Under the pieces are notes generated by a model that saw only the letters and a list, made by a program, of their open reading frames with translations, was not told the origin of the DNA and searched no databases. A stretch of DNA of 64,000 nucleotides from Rhodosorus marinus (Eukaryota > Rhodophyta > Stylonematophyceae > Stylonematales > Stylonemataceae), in assembly GCA_029953675.1 (NCBI GenBank), contig JAMWBK010000007.1, forward strand, positions 1,364,001 to 1,428,000, read 5' to 3'. How positions within the stretch are numbered: position 1 is the first letter of the stretch; each line of letters begins with the position of its first letter. Positions 30,450 through 40,200 of this stretch are shown here, one piece after another. The translations under genes and the position numbers were made by a program.

Positions 30450-31055
30450 AGTATTGGGCCATCCTACATCTGCGGAAAGCACTTCCCATATTTTGAAAGT
30501 AAAGCAACTGTTTATTTCTCTTGGCCAAACATACGGAACAGTCCTTGGGCATCGCCCTCACGCCCTAGATATCTGAGAAGAAGTTCGAGAAACCCCTCAT
30601 ACGGCCTGCCAAGGTTGTTACACCCTAGCGAGGTACGCCTACTTCAACCACATCATGACTATTTCCGAGCCCATCTACGAGCTACAATCTCCGCCACCTG
30701 TACCTCCGATGGAAATCTGACCCTCACATGACCCGCTCTATTTGAATCGGTAGCTAGAGGGCTCGCTCAAGATGTCGTGGAATTGAACCCAGGCTCGTCA
30801 CTGAATCATTTGCGCCGCTATCCACAGAATCTGCGATGCCGCTCCAGACACAATCCTAGCGTCATTTCCGTGCATCTTGGGTGCCCTTCACTGGAAGCTT
30901 TTAAGCCAGACGGACTCCCCAACTGGCGTGGAGTCCTTCGAATCCATGAGAAGCGGACCATAACTCATTCGGACTCGGGCCGTATACATTTTCTTCGCTT
31001 GTGGTCGATATACTCGTCGAGTTGCCTTCTGGTAATGTCTTGATCGATCCAAGTA
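30450..31055. other. No gene recognised
   Basis: Holds the 3' region of the C2 gene and, on the other strand, that of the zinc-finger gene. A tRNA-like stretch at about 30764-30835 (minus) was considered and rejected. Confidence 0.4.
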
Positions 31056-31059
31056 TGAG

Positions 31060-31371
31060 TCAGTCCATATCCCTACCTCTCTCATCCCGCTGCTTAGCGA
31101 AATGCAATCTCCGGTGCTGGGACAAGCTCGACCTCCACTTGAAAGCCTTTCCGCACCCCTCAATGTTACATTTATACGCTTTCTCGTTCGTATGGATCCG
31201 CATATGGTCGCGCATTGTATTGGACTTTTCAAATCTCTTCCCACACACACGACATTTGTGCGTCTTCCTGCACACCTCAGGTTCCTCGTCCGACCCGCAA
31301 CATAAGTGCTGGATGTCCATCTTGTTCAGTGGCCTCGAACCCGCCATCATGGAATCCACACTCTTAAACAT
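31060..31371 (-). CDS. Small two-finger C2H2 zinc-finger protein (paralog 1)
   Basis: A 103-residue protein in one exon starting at ATG 31371. Two C2H2 fingers follow each other: [19 protein letters not shown] (C-x2-C-x12-H-x3-H; residues about 39-61) and [20 protein letters not shown] (C-x4-C-x12-H-x3-H; about 67-91), joined by a TNEKAYK linker close to the canonical TGEKP type. The tail is basic and acidic ([11 protein letters not shown]). It probably binds DNA in the nucleus (inference from family). The paralog at 36249-36596 shares the N-terminal MDI..LCCGS block and both fingers, and the start codons align exactly. Confidence 0.85.
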   Translation of the reverse strand: MFKSVDSMMAGSRPLNKMDIQHLCCGSDEEPEVCRKTHKCRVCGKRFEKSNTMRDHMRIHTNEKAYKCNIEGCGKAFKWRSSLSQHRRLHFAKQRDERGRDMD

Positions 31372-31379
31372 CCGTCCAC

Positions 31380-32385
31380 CACCTCCTATGAAACGTTCTA
31401 CTCTCCTGTTTACCTCGGACCGAACTTTTAGATCTGCAGATTTCAGAGCGGCTTCAACTACAACTACCTACTCATATCCACCGTGGTTCTAGGGTTCTAG
31501 TTGATGATTCAAACGGATGCTTAAGCAGAATTAAACCCTTAGACTGATGCATACCTTTGCCTTTCTAGTGAAGACTCTCTTAGTCACCTTCGAGGCCGAC
31601 AACATCCCCGTCATATACGCAGACTTCGGCGAAGTTTTTCGATGGAACCCGTTGTACGAGAAATCTAGCGCTGATAGAATACTATGCCTTCACGCCGTTT
31701 GGGTAAAAGCTCGAAGGGAGCGGATGGGATATCGTACAACCCATCGTCAATCCGCTCCTTCCCCCCCAAAAGCACTCCATACTAAGTGCGGGGCCTGACT
31801 AACAAAGTGTTCCGATCCAAAAAAATTCTCTAGCCAATAAACTAAAACCAATAAAAAAAAGCATGGATTGTATTTATTACAAATTGAAATGTTCACCTCG
31901 GTTCTAAACGCATGGAAGGAATTGTTGTTTTTAGACCAGAACAAATAAAATACTTTAAAACATATAAATAGACCTGCAGTATTCAAAAGAAAATGGTGAA
32001 AGAAATAGAAATTTTGTAGGCGAGATGCGGAGTCGAGATGCTGGTGGCTGCTTAGGTTTTTTGGAGTGTTTTGTTGGGTCCTGGAGTTTCTGAGAGGACT
32101 GCGCAATGAATCCGTACACCCAAGGATGTGGACGGGTATCTACAGGAGACTGATGGGAAGTTCAAGCAGTCCCATGCCCAGACCAGGCATGCTGTGTCTT
32201 CGGGTTGTAGCTCAGAGGTTTTTTCGAAACCATCCTTCCCATCTCCTCTGCAACTAGCTATGCTGGCCGAGACTCAACATCATGTCCTGGAAAGGGAATC
32301 TGACTAACTCGAACTATGCGAGTTCTTGTTGTCTTGACTACGGCGATAGCCGGACCAGAACCGCCAGAACCACTGTCCATACGAA
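31380..32385. other. Intergenic, no gene recognised
   Basis: The first 120 bp upstream of the zinc-finger gene is pyrimidine-rich on the plus strand, so purine-rich on the coding strand. The rest has only short, AT-rich frames. Confidence 0.4.
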
Positions 32386-32389
32386 ACAA

Positions 32390-33785
32390 GGAAGAAACCG
32401 AACAATCAATATTGTGAAGATCCTCTCGAATTATATCACAATTCGACAGGATCATTATAACCTGGATGCGCCGTTTCACTCAGGGGTGGGAAACTCTCCG
32501 CCCCCGCGGACCCGCGAGAACCGCAAGTATCCAGCCGTCCGCGTAGGAGTCCATGTGGACGCATACACTAAGAAACATGCGGAATACGGACAGAGCTGCC
32601 TTTGTTCACTTCATTTTCCATAAGGTCCATTTGTCGGCTATTCGAACGAAGATGTCAAGATGAAGGTGTTCACGAGACCTAATAATCCCAAGGCTAAACA
32701 AGAATGCTGGATCCGGTCGTGGAAGTAGAAAAACCGCCGATCTTCGAATCCATGGCTTTGCAATGGAATCAAGAACTGGTAATGGGTTATGAACTTGCGA
32801 AAGACGTCGCTAAGAGGCGAGCAGACCTTAGCAAACCGTCTCCACCACAGGATTCCAGGGGGTAGGGGGGAGGTATCGTCGTTCTACACCCGCACGCAGG
32901 AGACGTTAAACCGATGTGAAAATCAACAGGTTACATATATCCGTGGTGTACGAGTTAGGACCTCTTCCTTCCCCCCCGCTCTCCCTTGTGCACCCTTTGC
33001 GGCAGCAGTGACAGCTATTAACTTAATTCAAAATGTTCTTGACCTTGCGGGCAAGTCGGGCTACTCTGATTCGCTATGGGAAGAGCGCTGCTCACTGGGT
33101 CCAGATCAAGTAGGTAAGAGATAAAACTCAACTAAACAAGGAGGGAGCCGAACAAGCGATCTTGTGAAGCTCCGAATTAATCATGGAACTTGGATCAGAC
33201 CTTACACTCAAGGGTGGGCTTCCCTCCGGACCACGCAAGAGCCGCAAATATCCAGCCGTCCGCTTAGGACTCCATGCAGTACGCAACACAAAGAAACATG
33301 CGGACGGAAATAGTTGTCGTTGTTCACTTCGTTTTCCATAAGGTCCATTTGTCGGCTAAGTGAAGACTGCAAGATGAAGGTGATCCCGAGACTTGAACAT
33401 CCCAGGACAAGGTAAGAATGCTGGTTTCGGCAGTGGAAGTAGGAAACAGCACATCTGCGAAATCCATAGCTTTGAAATGGAATCAACGACGGGTAATGGC
33501 TTTCTACTGAACAACTTGCAAAAGACCTCGCTGGTAGGCATGCAAACAGAGGAGCAGACTTTCCCCACCAGCATGCAGGCGACGTCAAACTAACCTAAAA
33601 AGCGATACATCTCGTTTGCTCGTGGTACCGAGCCAGGGCCCCTCGCCCCCATCGGGTGCGCCCTTTACGGCATGAACACGGCGATACTTGATTCAAAATG
33701 TTTTTGACCTGTCGGCAAGTGGGCTACTCTGATTCGCTACTCGAAGAGCGCTCGTCAATGGGGTCCAGATCATGTAGGTAAGACT
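32390..33785. repeat. Diverged tandem duplication, about 750 bp per unit
   Basis: Units are at about 32390-33120 and 33145-33785. Matching words in the same order include GAACCGCAAGTATCCAGCCG / GAGCCGCAAATATCCAGCCG, TTTTCCATAAGGTCCATTTG, AGATGAAGGTG, ATTCAAAATGTT and GGCTACTCTGATTCGCTA, and a closing GGGGTCCAGATCATGTAGGT / GGGTCCAGATCAAGTAGGTA. Both units carry frameshifted open frames only. The duplicated sequence might be a dead gene, but no protein family is recognisable. It lies between the two zinc-finger paralogs. Confidence 0.7.
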
Positions 33786-33859
33786 TTGGATTAATTCTAA
33801 AACCGCTCTTCCAGGAGCGGCTTCCTCGAATTCTTAAGTCAAACAACTGGTTTGGCGAG

Positions 33860-33995
33860 TTCACTTGAGTTTCGTGCTGTTACGTGCTAACGCTGCTTTG
33901 ATATTGGAGGCGCATGATCTTCCTTCGCTCTTTTTCCCCTATCGCCCATCGGAGGGGTCTTTTCAGTCTCCGACGCAATCCCATTGAAGTGTGGA
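33860..33995 (+). repeat. Dispersed repeat, copy D
   Basis: GAGTTTCGTGCTGTTACGTG, CGCTGCTTTGATATTGGAGG, CTTTTTCCCC, TTTTCAGTCTCCGACGCAAT and CCATTGAAG. The tail is reduced. The order is as in copies A-C. Confidence 0.55.
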
Positions 33996-33999
33996 ATGT

Positions 34000-36100
34000 G
34001 TTTACGAGGAAACAAGTGAGGCAGAATCACGACAATTTCTGAAACCGCATGTTTTGATCCTGAACCGAGCTAGAGCGGGACGCAACACCAGAGTTGATTG
34101 GATTGTTACTAGGTACCCCCTTTGAGATTCAGACAATAGGTGTCCAGCGAGGCAAATACTAAATGAAAGATACAGCAAATACGCTAATTCTTGTTCTCCT
34201 GCGAATCTATCCGCCATCCTCCCCTCACCCCCCGGAGACGTCAGTCCCTCCAAAACCAAAAGTCCTCAACCTCCCTCGTTTCTCCTTAGCGAGTGGGATG
34301 TCATCGCCACATTCCCATCCACCAGAAAACAAACAAAAAAAGGAGCCGCTCCGGCTGATAATTGTTCCAAAAGTTGGGCTCCCGAGCCCACAAACCAAAT
34401 TATAGAAAAAACATTATGGACTGGACAAAAATAAAAAAGTTTTCCAGTCCTTTTTTAAGATTCCGGACCCAAATCAATAAGAATTGTAAGGATTGGTAAC
34501 CTAAATTCAGCCAACACTTAAGGGATATAGAGTATTTGACAAATATTCAATATTCTGTTTTTTTTTTGTTTTTCGGTTGAGTTTATATTTTTCCTCACTT
34601 GGAGGTCGATAACATGGAGTGTGATGACAAACAGTCCCCCCTTAAAAGAATGGCAATCTAATCCAAGAATTCGGCGTCGTTGGCGGATTGTAACCAATAT
34701 GTCGTATTGTTCTTAAAACACGCCCTGTTTTGGGGGTCATTATCCACGATTTCAAGAAGAAGCAACGCTGGGCGCTTTTTCAACTTTTTGCGAAGAATCG
34801 GTTGTCGTTTATCTTCCTAAAGCGGACGGATGGGCACCACCACTCCTGCTCCCCTACAAATAATAAGAATAATATGTTTACACACCTTTGTGAGGAAAAA
34901 ATATATGTTTACACACATTTGTCAAGAAGAATATGTGATAAACGTTTGTGAACAGCCGGGAACGGCTTTGTGCTGAGCGTTGACACGAGTCAGATACAGT
35001 ACACGCCGCAGCAGCAATTTCAGACCGAAAGAAGAAAATGATGAACGTATAGAACATGACGATCGTGAGCTCTCGCCTTAACTATACAAATTCATTCATT
35101 CAATTTGGAGGCGAAATTAATAGAAAATAGGAACCGGTCTGGCCCGGGAAGTATCGTTTTAAAGACAACAGAAGGGGGGACCCGCCCACGAAGCTTAGGA
35201 TGGCCGAACGCAACTAACCGATGACAGGACAGCGCAAAGGTGGGGGTCTTCAAGCAGAGATTGTCTGTAAAACCTGTGGGGAGAGCACTTGGAATCGAAG
35301 GTTCCAAGCGCTGTTCTCGAGAATTTTAAAGAAAGGGCTCGAAGTCGCAGTAAGGTTTGAGGGAGTTCGAGATGGGGGTAGAGCGGTTCCCTTCGGAATA
35401 CCGTGTCCGCTCCATGCTACAATTTTTATGCTGAAGAGGGGTACGAGGACACCCACCAACCTTGTTGTTGGAAAACCTCCAGTACTAACCCAAGCTGCTT
35501 TTTTTTTACATGTCGGTTAAACTAGACACGGTGGGCTTCTCTAGGACCCGGACGAACGATCCACTCGGTTCGCCTATGGTCTCCGGGTTCGTGCTCGTAG
35601 CGAAAATGAAGGACTGACAAAGGTCTTCGGAAATCAAGGAATACCGAGTATGAAATCCATTATCAAAATTCATCATTATCCATATCAAATAAAAAAGCCG
35701 TTTTCCTGTCACAGTCCGCGATTTCGTTGTTTAGCTGGTAGCTAATTTTTGGAATACTTTTGCACTTAACCGATTTAGAGCTAAAAAGAGGTGTTCCGCT
35801 GAAAAAAATTTCTCCGACAACTTCGTAGAAACCCATTTTGGGGTGCGGATAGGTTGATGGTGGTAGCGTCCATTCCCGAGTGGTTTCCATTCAGAGTGGT
35901 GGTTCTTATTCAGGTAGTACGCGTTTAGATGCTTGAGGGCGTGGCTTATTAAAGGGCAGGGAGGAGTCTCTTGGTAGATGGAAGGGAAGAGCTGTAGAAA
36001 TGGAGAAAAGCCTTTGCTTGGGTCCCAGGTAGTCTAATCAGAATTCGTTGTCCGCTAAAGTGAATATTATCCCCTCGCTCCAAAGTTCGGCTTTAGAGAC
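34000..36100. other. No gene recognised
   Basis: About 2 kb of AT-rich sequence with homopolymers. A short direct repeat (ATATGTTTACACAC) occurs at 34872-34885 and 34901-34914. A TTCATTCATTCAATTTGGAG word at 35092-35111 recalls the tail and core of the dispersed repeat. Open frames at 35221-35520 (both strands) lack any recognisable family. Confidence 0.35.
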
Positions 36101-36152
36101 TTGGGGTGCCTAGGTGGGAACTGTTGAGTAATTGACTAGGTGGACATCACTG

Positions 36153-36159
36153 TATATAA
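36153..36159 (+). promoter_or_regulatory. Candidate TATA box for zinc-finger paralog 2
   Basis: TATATAA within TGTATATAAGCC, 90-96 bp before the ATG at 36249. The sequence between is G-rich on the coding strand. Confidence 0.5.
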
Positions 36160-36248
36160 GCCGAGAGGGTTGGCAGGTCTGCTGGGGGAGTGTCGCGAGG
36201 GGTAGTGTACGAGCGTGTAGCAGTGTTGTCGGGAGCAGTATTGCAGAG

Positions 36249-36596
36249 ATGTTGGCGAGGCGAAGCGTGCTTATGATTGGGTCCAGGGAAACGAACAAGA
36301 TGGACATTGATTATTTATGCTGCGGATCGAACAGTGGAATACTTTCGTGTCGTCGATCTCATGTGTGTGTTAAATGTGGGAAGGCATTTGGAAAGTCGTC
36401 GACGTTACGTGACCATATAAGGATGCACACAAACGAAAAAGCCTATCGCTGCAGTGTTGAAGGATGCGGTCGGGCGTTTAAATGGAGGTCGAGCCTGTCC
36501 CAGCACCGGAAGATTCATCTCGCCAAAGAAAGGGTAGAGAACGACGGAGAGATGGACTCGGGGAGCTCTGAGCTGAGTTTACCCTTGACTCCCTAG
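36249..36596 (+). CDS. Small two-finger C2H2 zinc-finger protein (paralog 2)
   Basis: A 115-residue protein in one exon. The start at 36249 (MLARRSVLMIGSRETNKMDI) was chosen because it aligns residue for residue with the start of paralog 1 ([20 protein letters not shown]). The open frame upstream overlaps the TATA box. Fingers are HVCVKCGKAFGKSSTLRDH (residues about 41-63) and [20 protein letters not shown] (about 69-93), with a TNEKAYR linker. The C-terminus is longer and Ser/Leu-rich. It is a presumed nuclear DNA-binding protein. The two paralogs are in opposite orientation about 4.9 kb apart, which points to a local inverted duplication. Confidence 0.85.
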   Translation: MLARRSVLMIGSRETNKMDIDYLCCGSNSGILSCRRSHVCVKCGKAFGKSSTLRDHIRMHTNEKAYRCSVEGCGRAFKWRSSLSQHRKIHLAKERVENDGEMDSGSSELSLPLTP

Positions 36597-37104
36597 AAAC
36601 TACGGTCCTGTTTATAGCTATTAACGTTTGATTTGTATATTTAGGAAGCGTTTCCAAACCGCAGCCTCTAACACAGTTGCTTAACTTGCCCTGATGTAAA
36701 CAAAATCCGCAAGGACTGACTTTCAATACCGCTGCGAGTCATACGTATCTTGTTCCTTCCCTACATAGACAGATCTGGATAGTGTGTCATCAAACAGTCA
36801 GACCTTTCCACTGACGCTCCCCAGACACTCAGGTCCTCGCGAAGGAATCAGCCAAAGCGAAAAGCCTTCGAAGATGTCTCTCCGCTCAGGCAGGGTTCGC
36901 TCTTTCTGGCATCGTTTCTCTCCGGCATTACGGCGCTGAACAAATCTTTTAAAAATCCATTGCCACGGCGGACACCGGACGGGAACAAGACAGCGTGGGT
37001 TGCCGAAAAGCATTCCGACCTTTTAATTCCCTCGAAAATCCAAAAAAGAGGATCCTACAGATCAGCTAGTTCTCCTTGAGTACATCATTTTACTAGCACG
37101 CAAA

Positions 37105-37290
37105 CTCATTGAATGAATGTGTCTCTCAATCGGAGACTGAAAAAAAAAAGCCCCAGAGAAAAAATGGACTACGAGCGGAGAAGATATTGCGCCTCCCACA
37201 TCAAAGCAGCGTTCATACGCCACAGCGGGAAACTTCAACTGGTAAACAACCTGGAGAGATGGTCAAGGCGTTTGCGGACTCATTGGTGCT
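37105..37290 (-). repeat. Dispersed repeat, copy E, next to the ABC-transporter stop codon
   Basis: The same core as copies A-D but on the minus strand: CGCTGCTTTGATGTGGGAGG, T-run, CAGTCTCCGATTGAGAG and an ATTCATTCAATGAG tail (37100-37113 on the plus strand). It ends only a few bases before the stop codon of the transporter gene (37298), so it occupies that gene's 3' flank and perhaps its 3' UTR. It can be read as an open frame on the plus strand (NRRLKKKSPREKMDYERRR, then CASHIKAAFIRHSGKLQLV) that resembles the equivalent frame of copy B. Confidence 0.6.
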
Positions 37291-37297
37291 ACATGTT

Positions 37298-40200
37298 TCA
37301 GGGAACTGAATCAGAGTTGTGTTGTTCGGCAAACGTCTGGAAGACCTGCTCCAGGTTGGGTTGACTGAAGGAGAAGTCTTCAATCCGCAAGCAGTCCTTG
37401 ACATTATTGAATACCGAGAAAACCATTGCGAAGGAAGGCACGAGCTGGGCGGCGTTACCCAGTGAGGGCGTTGCGGGGGTTTCCGCGACGTCGGCTTCGG
37501 GTGGTGGGGCATCCTCGAGCTCCTCAGTTGGCTCGGGCCACTCGTGGACCTCTCTCACAATGATCTCACACTCCTCCTGGCTCACGTGGGGCACCCTGGT
37601 CATGACTCGGAACCTCGCACGTCCCCCAAAGGCATCTGTCAGTTCGGCGTCGGGGAACACAGCCTTCACAAGTTTGACTGCGTACGCGTTTAAGTAAGTT
37701 GGCTCGCCGATAAGCTCAACAATATACCCTTTCCCGTAGAGGCTGAGCAGCCGCTGAGGATGTCCAATACACTGCACGGCTCCATTCGTCATGATCACAA
37801 CAACGTTGCAGAGCACGGACGCTTCCGTCATGTTATGGGTGGAAATGATCGCGGCAGAGTCCGTCGTTCGCTCGAGAACGGCATCCCACATCTTCCTCTG
37901 CGAGACAACGTCCAATCCAGTGCTCGGCTCGTCGTGAAGCTGAGCACTTGGAGCTCCAATTGTACCCAACGCCAACGATAACTTGCGCTTTGTTCCACCG
38001 GAGAGTGTCGACGACCACTTGTTGGCGTATTCGGTTATGCTCATCTTTTCCATAACCTGAGTCGCCAGCACCCTTGCTCGGCGCCTTTCCGCCCCGTGCA
38101 ATACCGCGAACAACTCCAGATGTTCCCTCATCGTCATCTTCTCCCAGAGCCGATCATGCTGCGCAGTGTAACCCATGTTCCGGTAGGCCGCTAGTGGTTC
38201 CTTCTCAATATCGTGACCGGCCAAGTACGCCCTACCACCACTTGCCGGGACAGCTCCAGTGAGCACCGACAACAAGCTGGTCTTGCCAGCTCCGTTCGGA
38301 CCTAGAAGCGCGATCCTCTGCCCCCTTTCCACTCCCAGCGTCAACTCCTTTACCGCAATCTTGTAGTCCCGAATCATTTTCGGGGTACCGAAGAAGGTCT
38401 TCGCTCCATCCGCGCTCTTACTGCGCCCACCTTTATATGCCACGCTCACATCCAATGCCGCGATGTGATACCGATCGTCGTCTTCTCCGCCACGATCCAG
38501 TCGAACAATTGCATCCTCATCTTCGACGTAGGCTCTGTGAACTTCACTGCGATGATCTTGAACATCCATATCACCTCGATCCTCCTCCTCCTCCTGCGAG
38601 CTACCAGAAGCAGCAGCTTTGTACTTCACCCATCTCGACTTGTTCTTGCTCAGCCTCCGCCTGTACTTGACAACGTCCAAGTAGTAGACCAGCACCAAGT
38701 GGATTAGGATGTGACCTGCCATGGCGATCAATGCCGGGTACACCATCGCATCTGTTGAGTAGACATCCGAAACCGTCTTCGCTGTTGAGGTGAATTCCGA
38801 CTTAGTTTCCAGAAGAAGGAGAAAGTTGAGCAACGAGCCGATCCCATACGGCGGTATGAACACAAGCAAGATCGCGTTGGTAATAGTATAAGTCTCAAAA
38901 CTCGTGAACAGGGACAGGTTGAAGATGACGATATAAGGAATCCACGCCTGCGCACTTATGAGCCCTGGGAGCAGATTGGTTACAGTCTCCGTGTTGTTGA
39001 ATGCAAAGGACCACGCGTAAGTATGCAGAACCATAAGGAGACCGTAGAGAAGGACTCCAGGGATCAAAGCTGACAAAGCGACGCCAATGAACGCTTCGAC
39101 TCGAAAGGCAACGATCACAACGACCGACAGGAGATACAGGATCCACGTGGTCATAAGGTGGTGAGCGAACCGGGTCAATAAAAGGGTGCTTCTCTTGGCC
39201 CCCGCCATTCTCAGAGCATGATCGAGTCCCAGGCTTCGCTCCTGGACGTAAGAAATCGCAGCTCCGCCAATTGAAACCGTGAAAGATATCACAATGAACA
39301 GTCCCGCGAAAAATGCTAAGACGTCAAAGGTCGGGACGTCGGCGGGCAGTGCCACCGCCGACACGCTGAACGACAGCTCGCTGTTGCTGGTCGCCAATCT
39401 CAGCAGCGCGGACGAAATCCTCGAATTGGCCGCCAAAAGCTCGTGCGTGTAAGAGAAATTGGAGACGATCTGCAGCTCAATGCTCGCTGCCTGGCTCGCA
39501 TCCAGCAGGTCACCTGTGGCGGAGAGTATCACCACCCCTGATGGAACTACCGGATCATTCAACGTCGTACCGTCCGAAAGTCTCCCCAAAAAGTAGTCAT
39601 CCACGGTCGACAAGCCGCCGTCGACAGAAACAGTCCTTGTGGGGTAAAAGTCTGGAATGCGACCCGCCCAAGAAGTCTCCACCTCAGAGGAAGCCATTGA
39701 CGTCAGCGAACTTAGTTGGGATTCCTCCGTCCCCAACGCAGCTGCGAGCTCACTAAACGATTCGTCGTAGACCATGGTCGTTTCTTCCTGGTCTGCGGAT
39801 GGATTTGAGAGCAGGCCGAATACCAACCCGATGATTAGGAATAACAGAGGAAGAGCGACCGACCAGAGCCAAAAGCCACCCTCACGCGCAGTTAAGATCA
39901 CCGTCATCCTCCACAACGTGCGAAACTGGTCAAACCTCTTCGGAGCCTCCTCTCGAAGGTCCGCCTCCTGTTCGGGCAAGTCTACTCGTATCGTTTGGAC
40001 ACCTTCTTCCTCATCCTCTAAGACCACATCGCCGTCGATTTCCCTTCCAGACCTACTCGCCGAGAAGTCCGACGAAACGGTTCCATCGACGTCGCTTCGC
40101 CGATCCTCCTTTTCTTGTTCAATCTTCCTGAACACCTCTTCCAAGGTCGGCAGCGCTAATCCAACGTCCGCAACGTCTTCGCTTTCCTCAAGCAGCCTAA

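Noticed and set aside
30764-30835. tRNA-like sequence on the minus strand (GGGTTCAATTCC, TGTGGATAGCG)
   Set aside because: The T-arm does not pair (CTGGG versus CCACG), no anticodon stem forms and there is no acceptor stem. At best it is a tRNA-derived relic.
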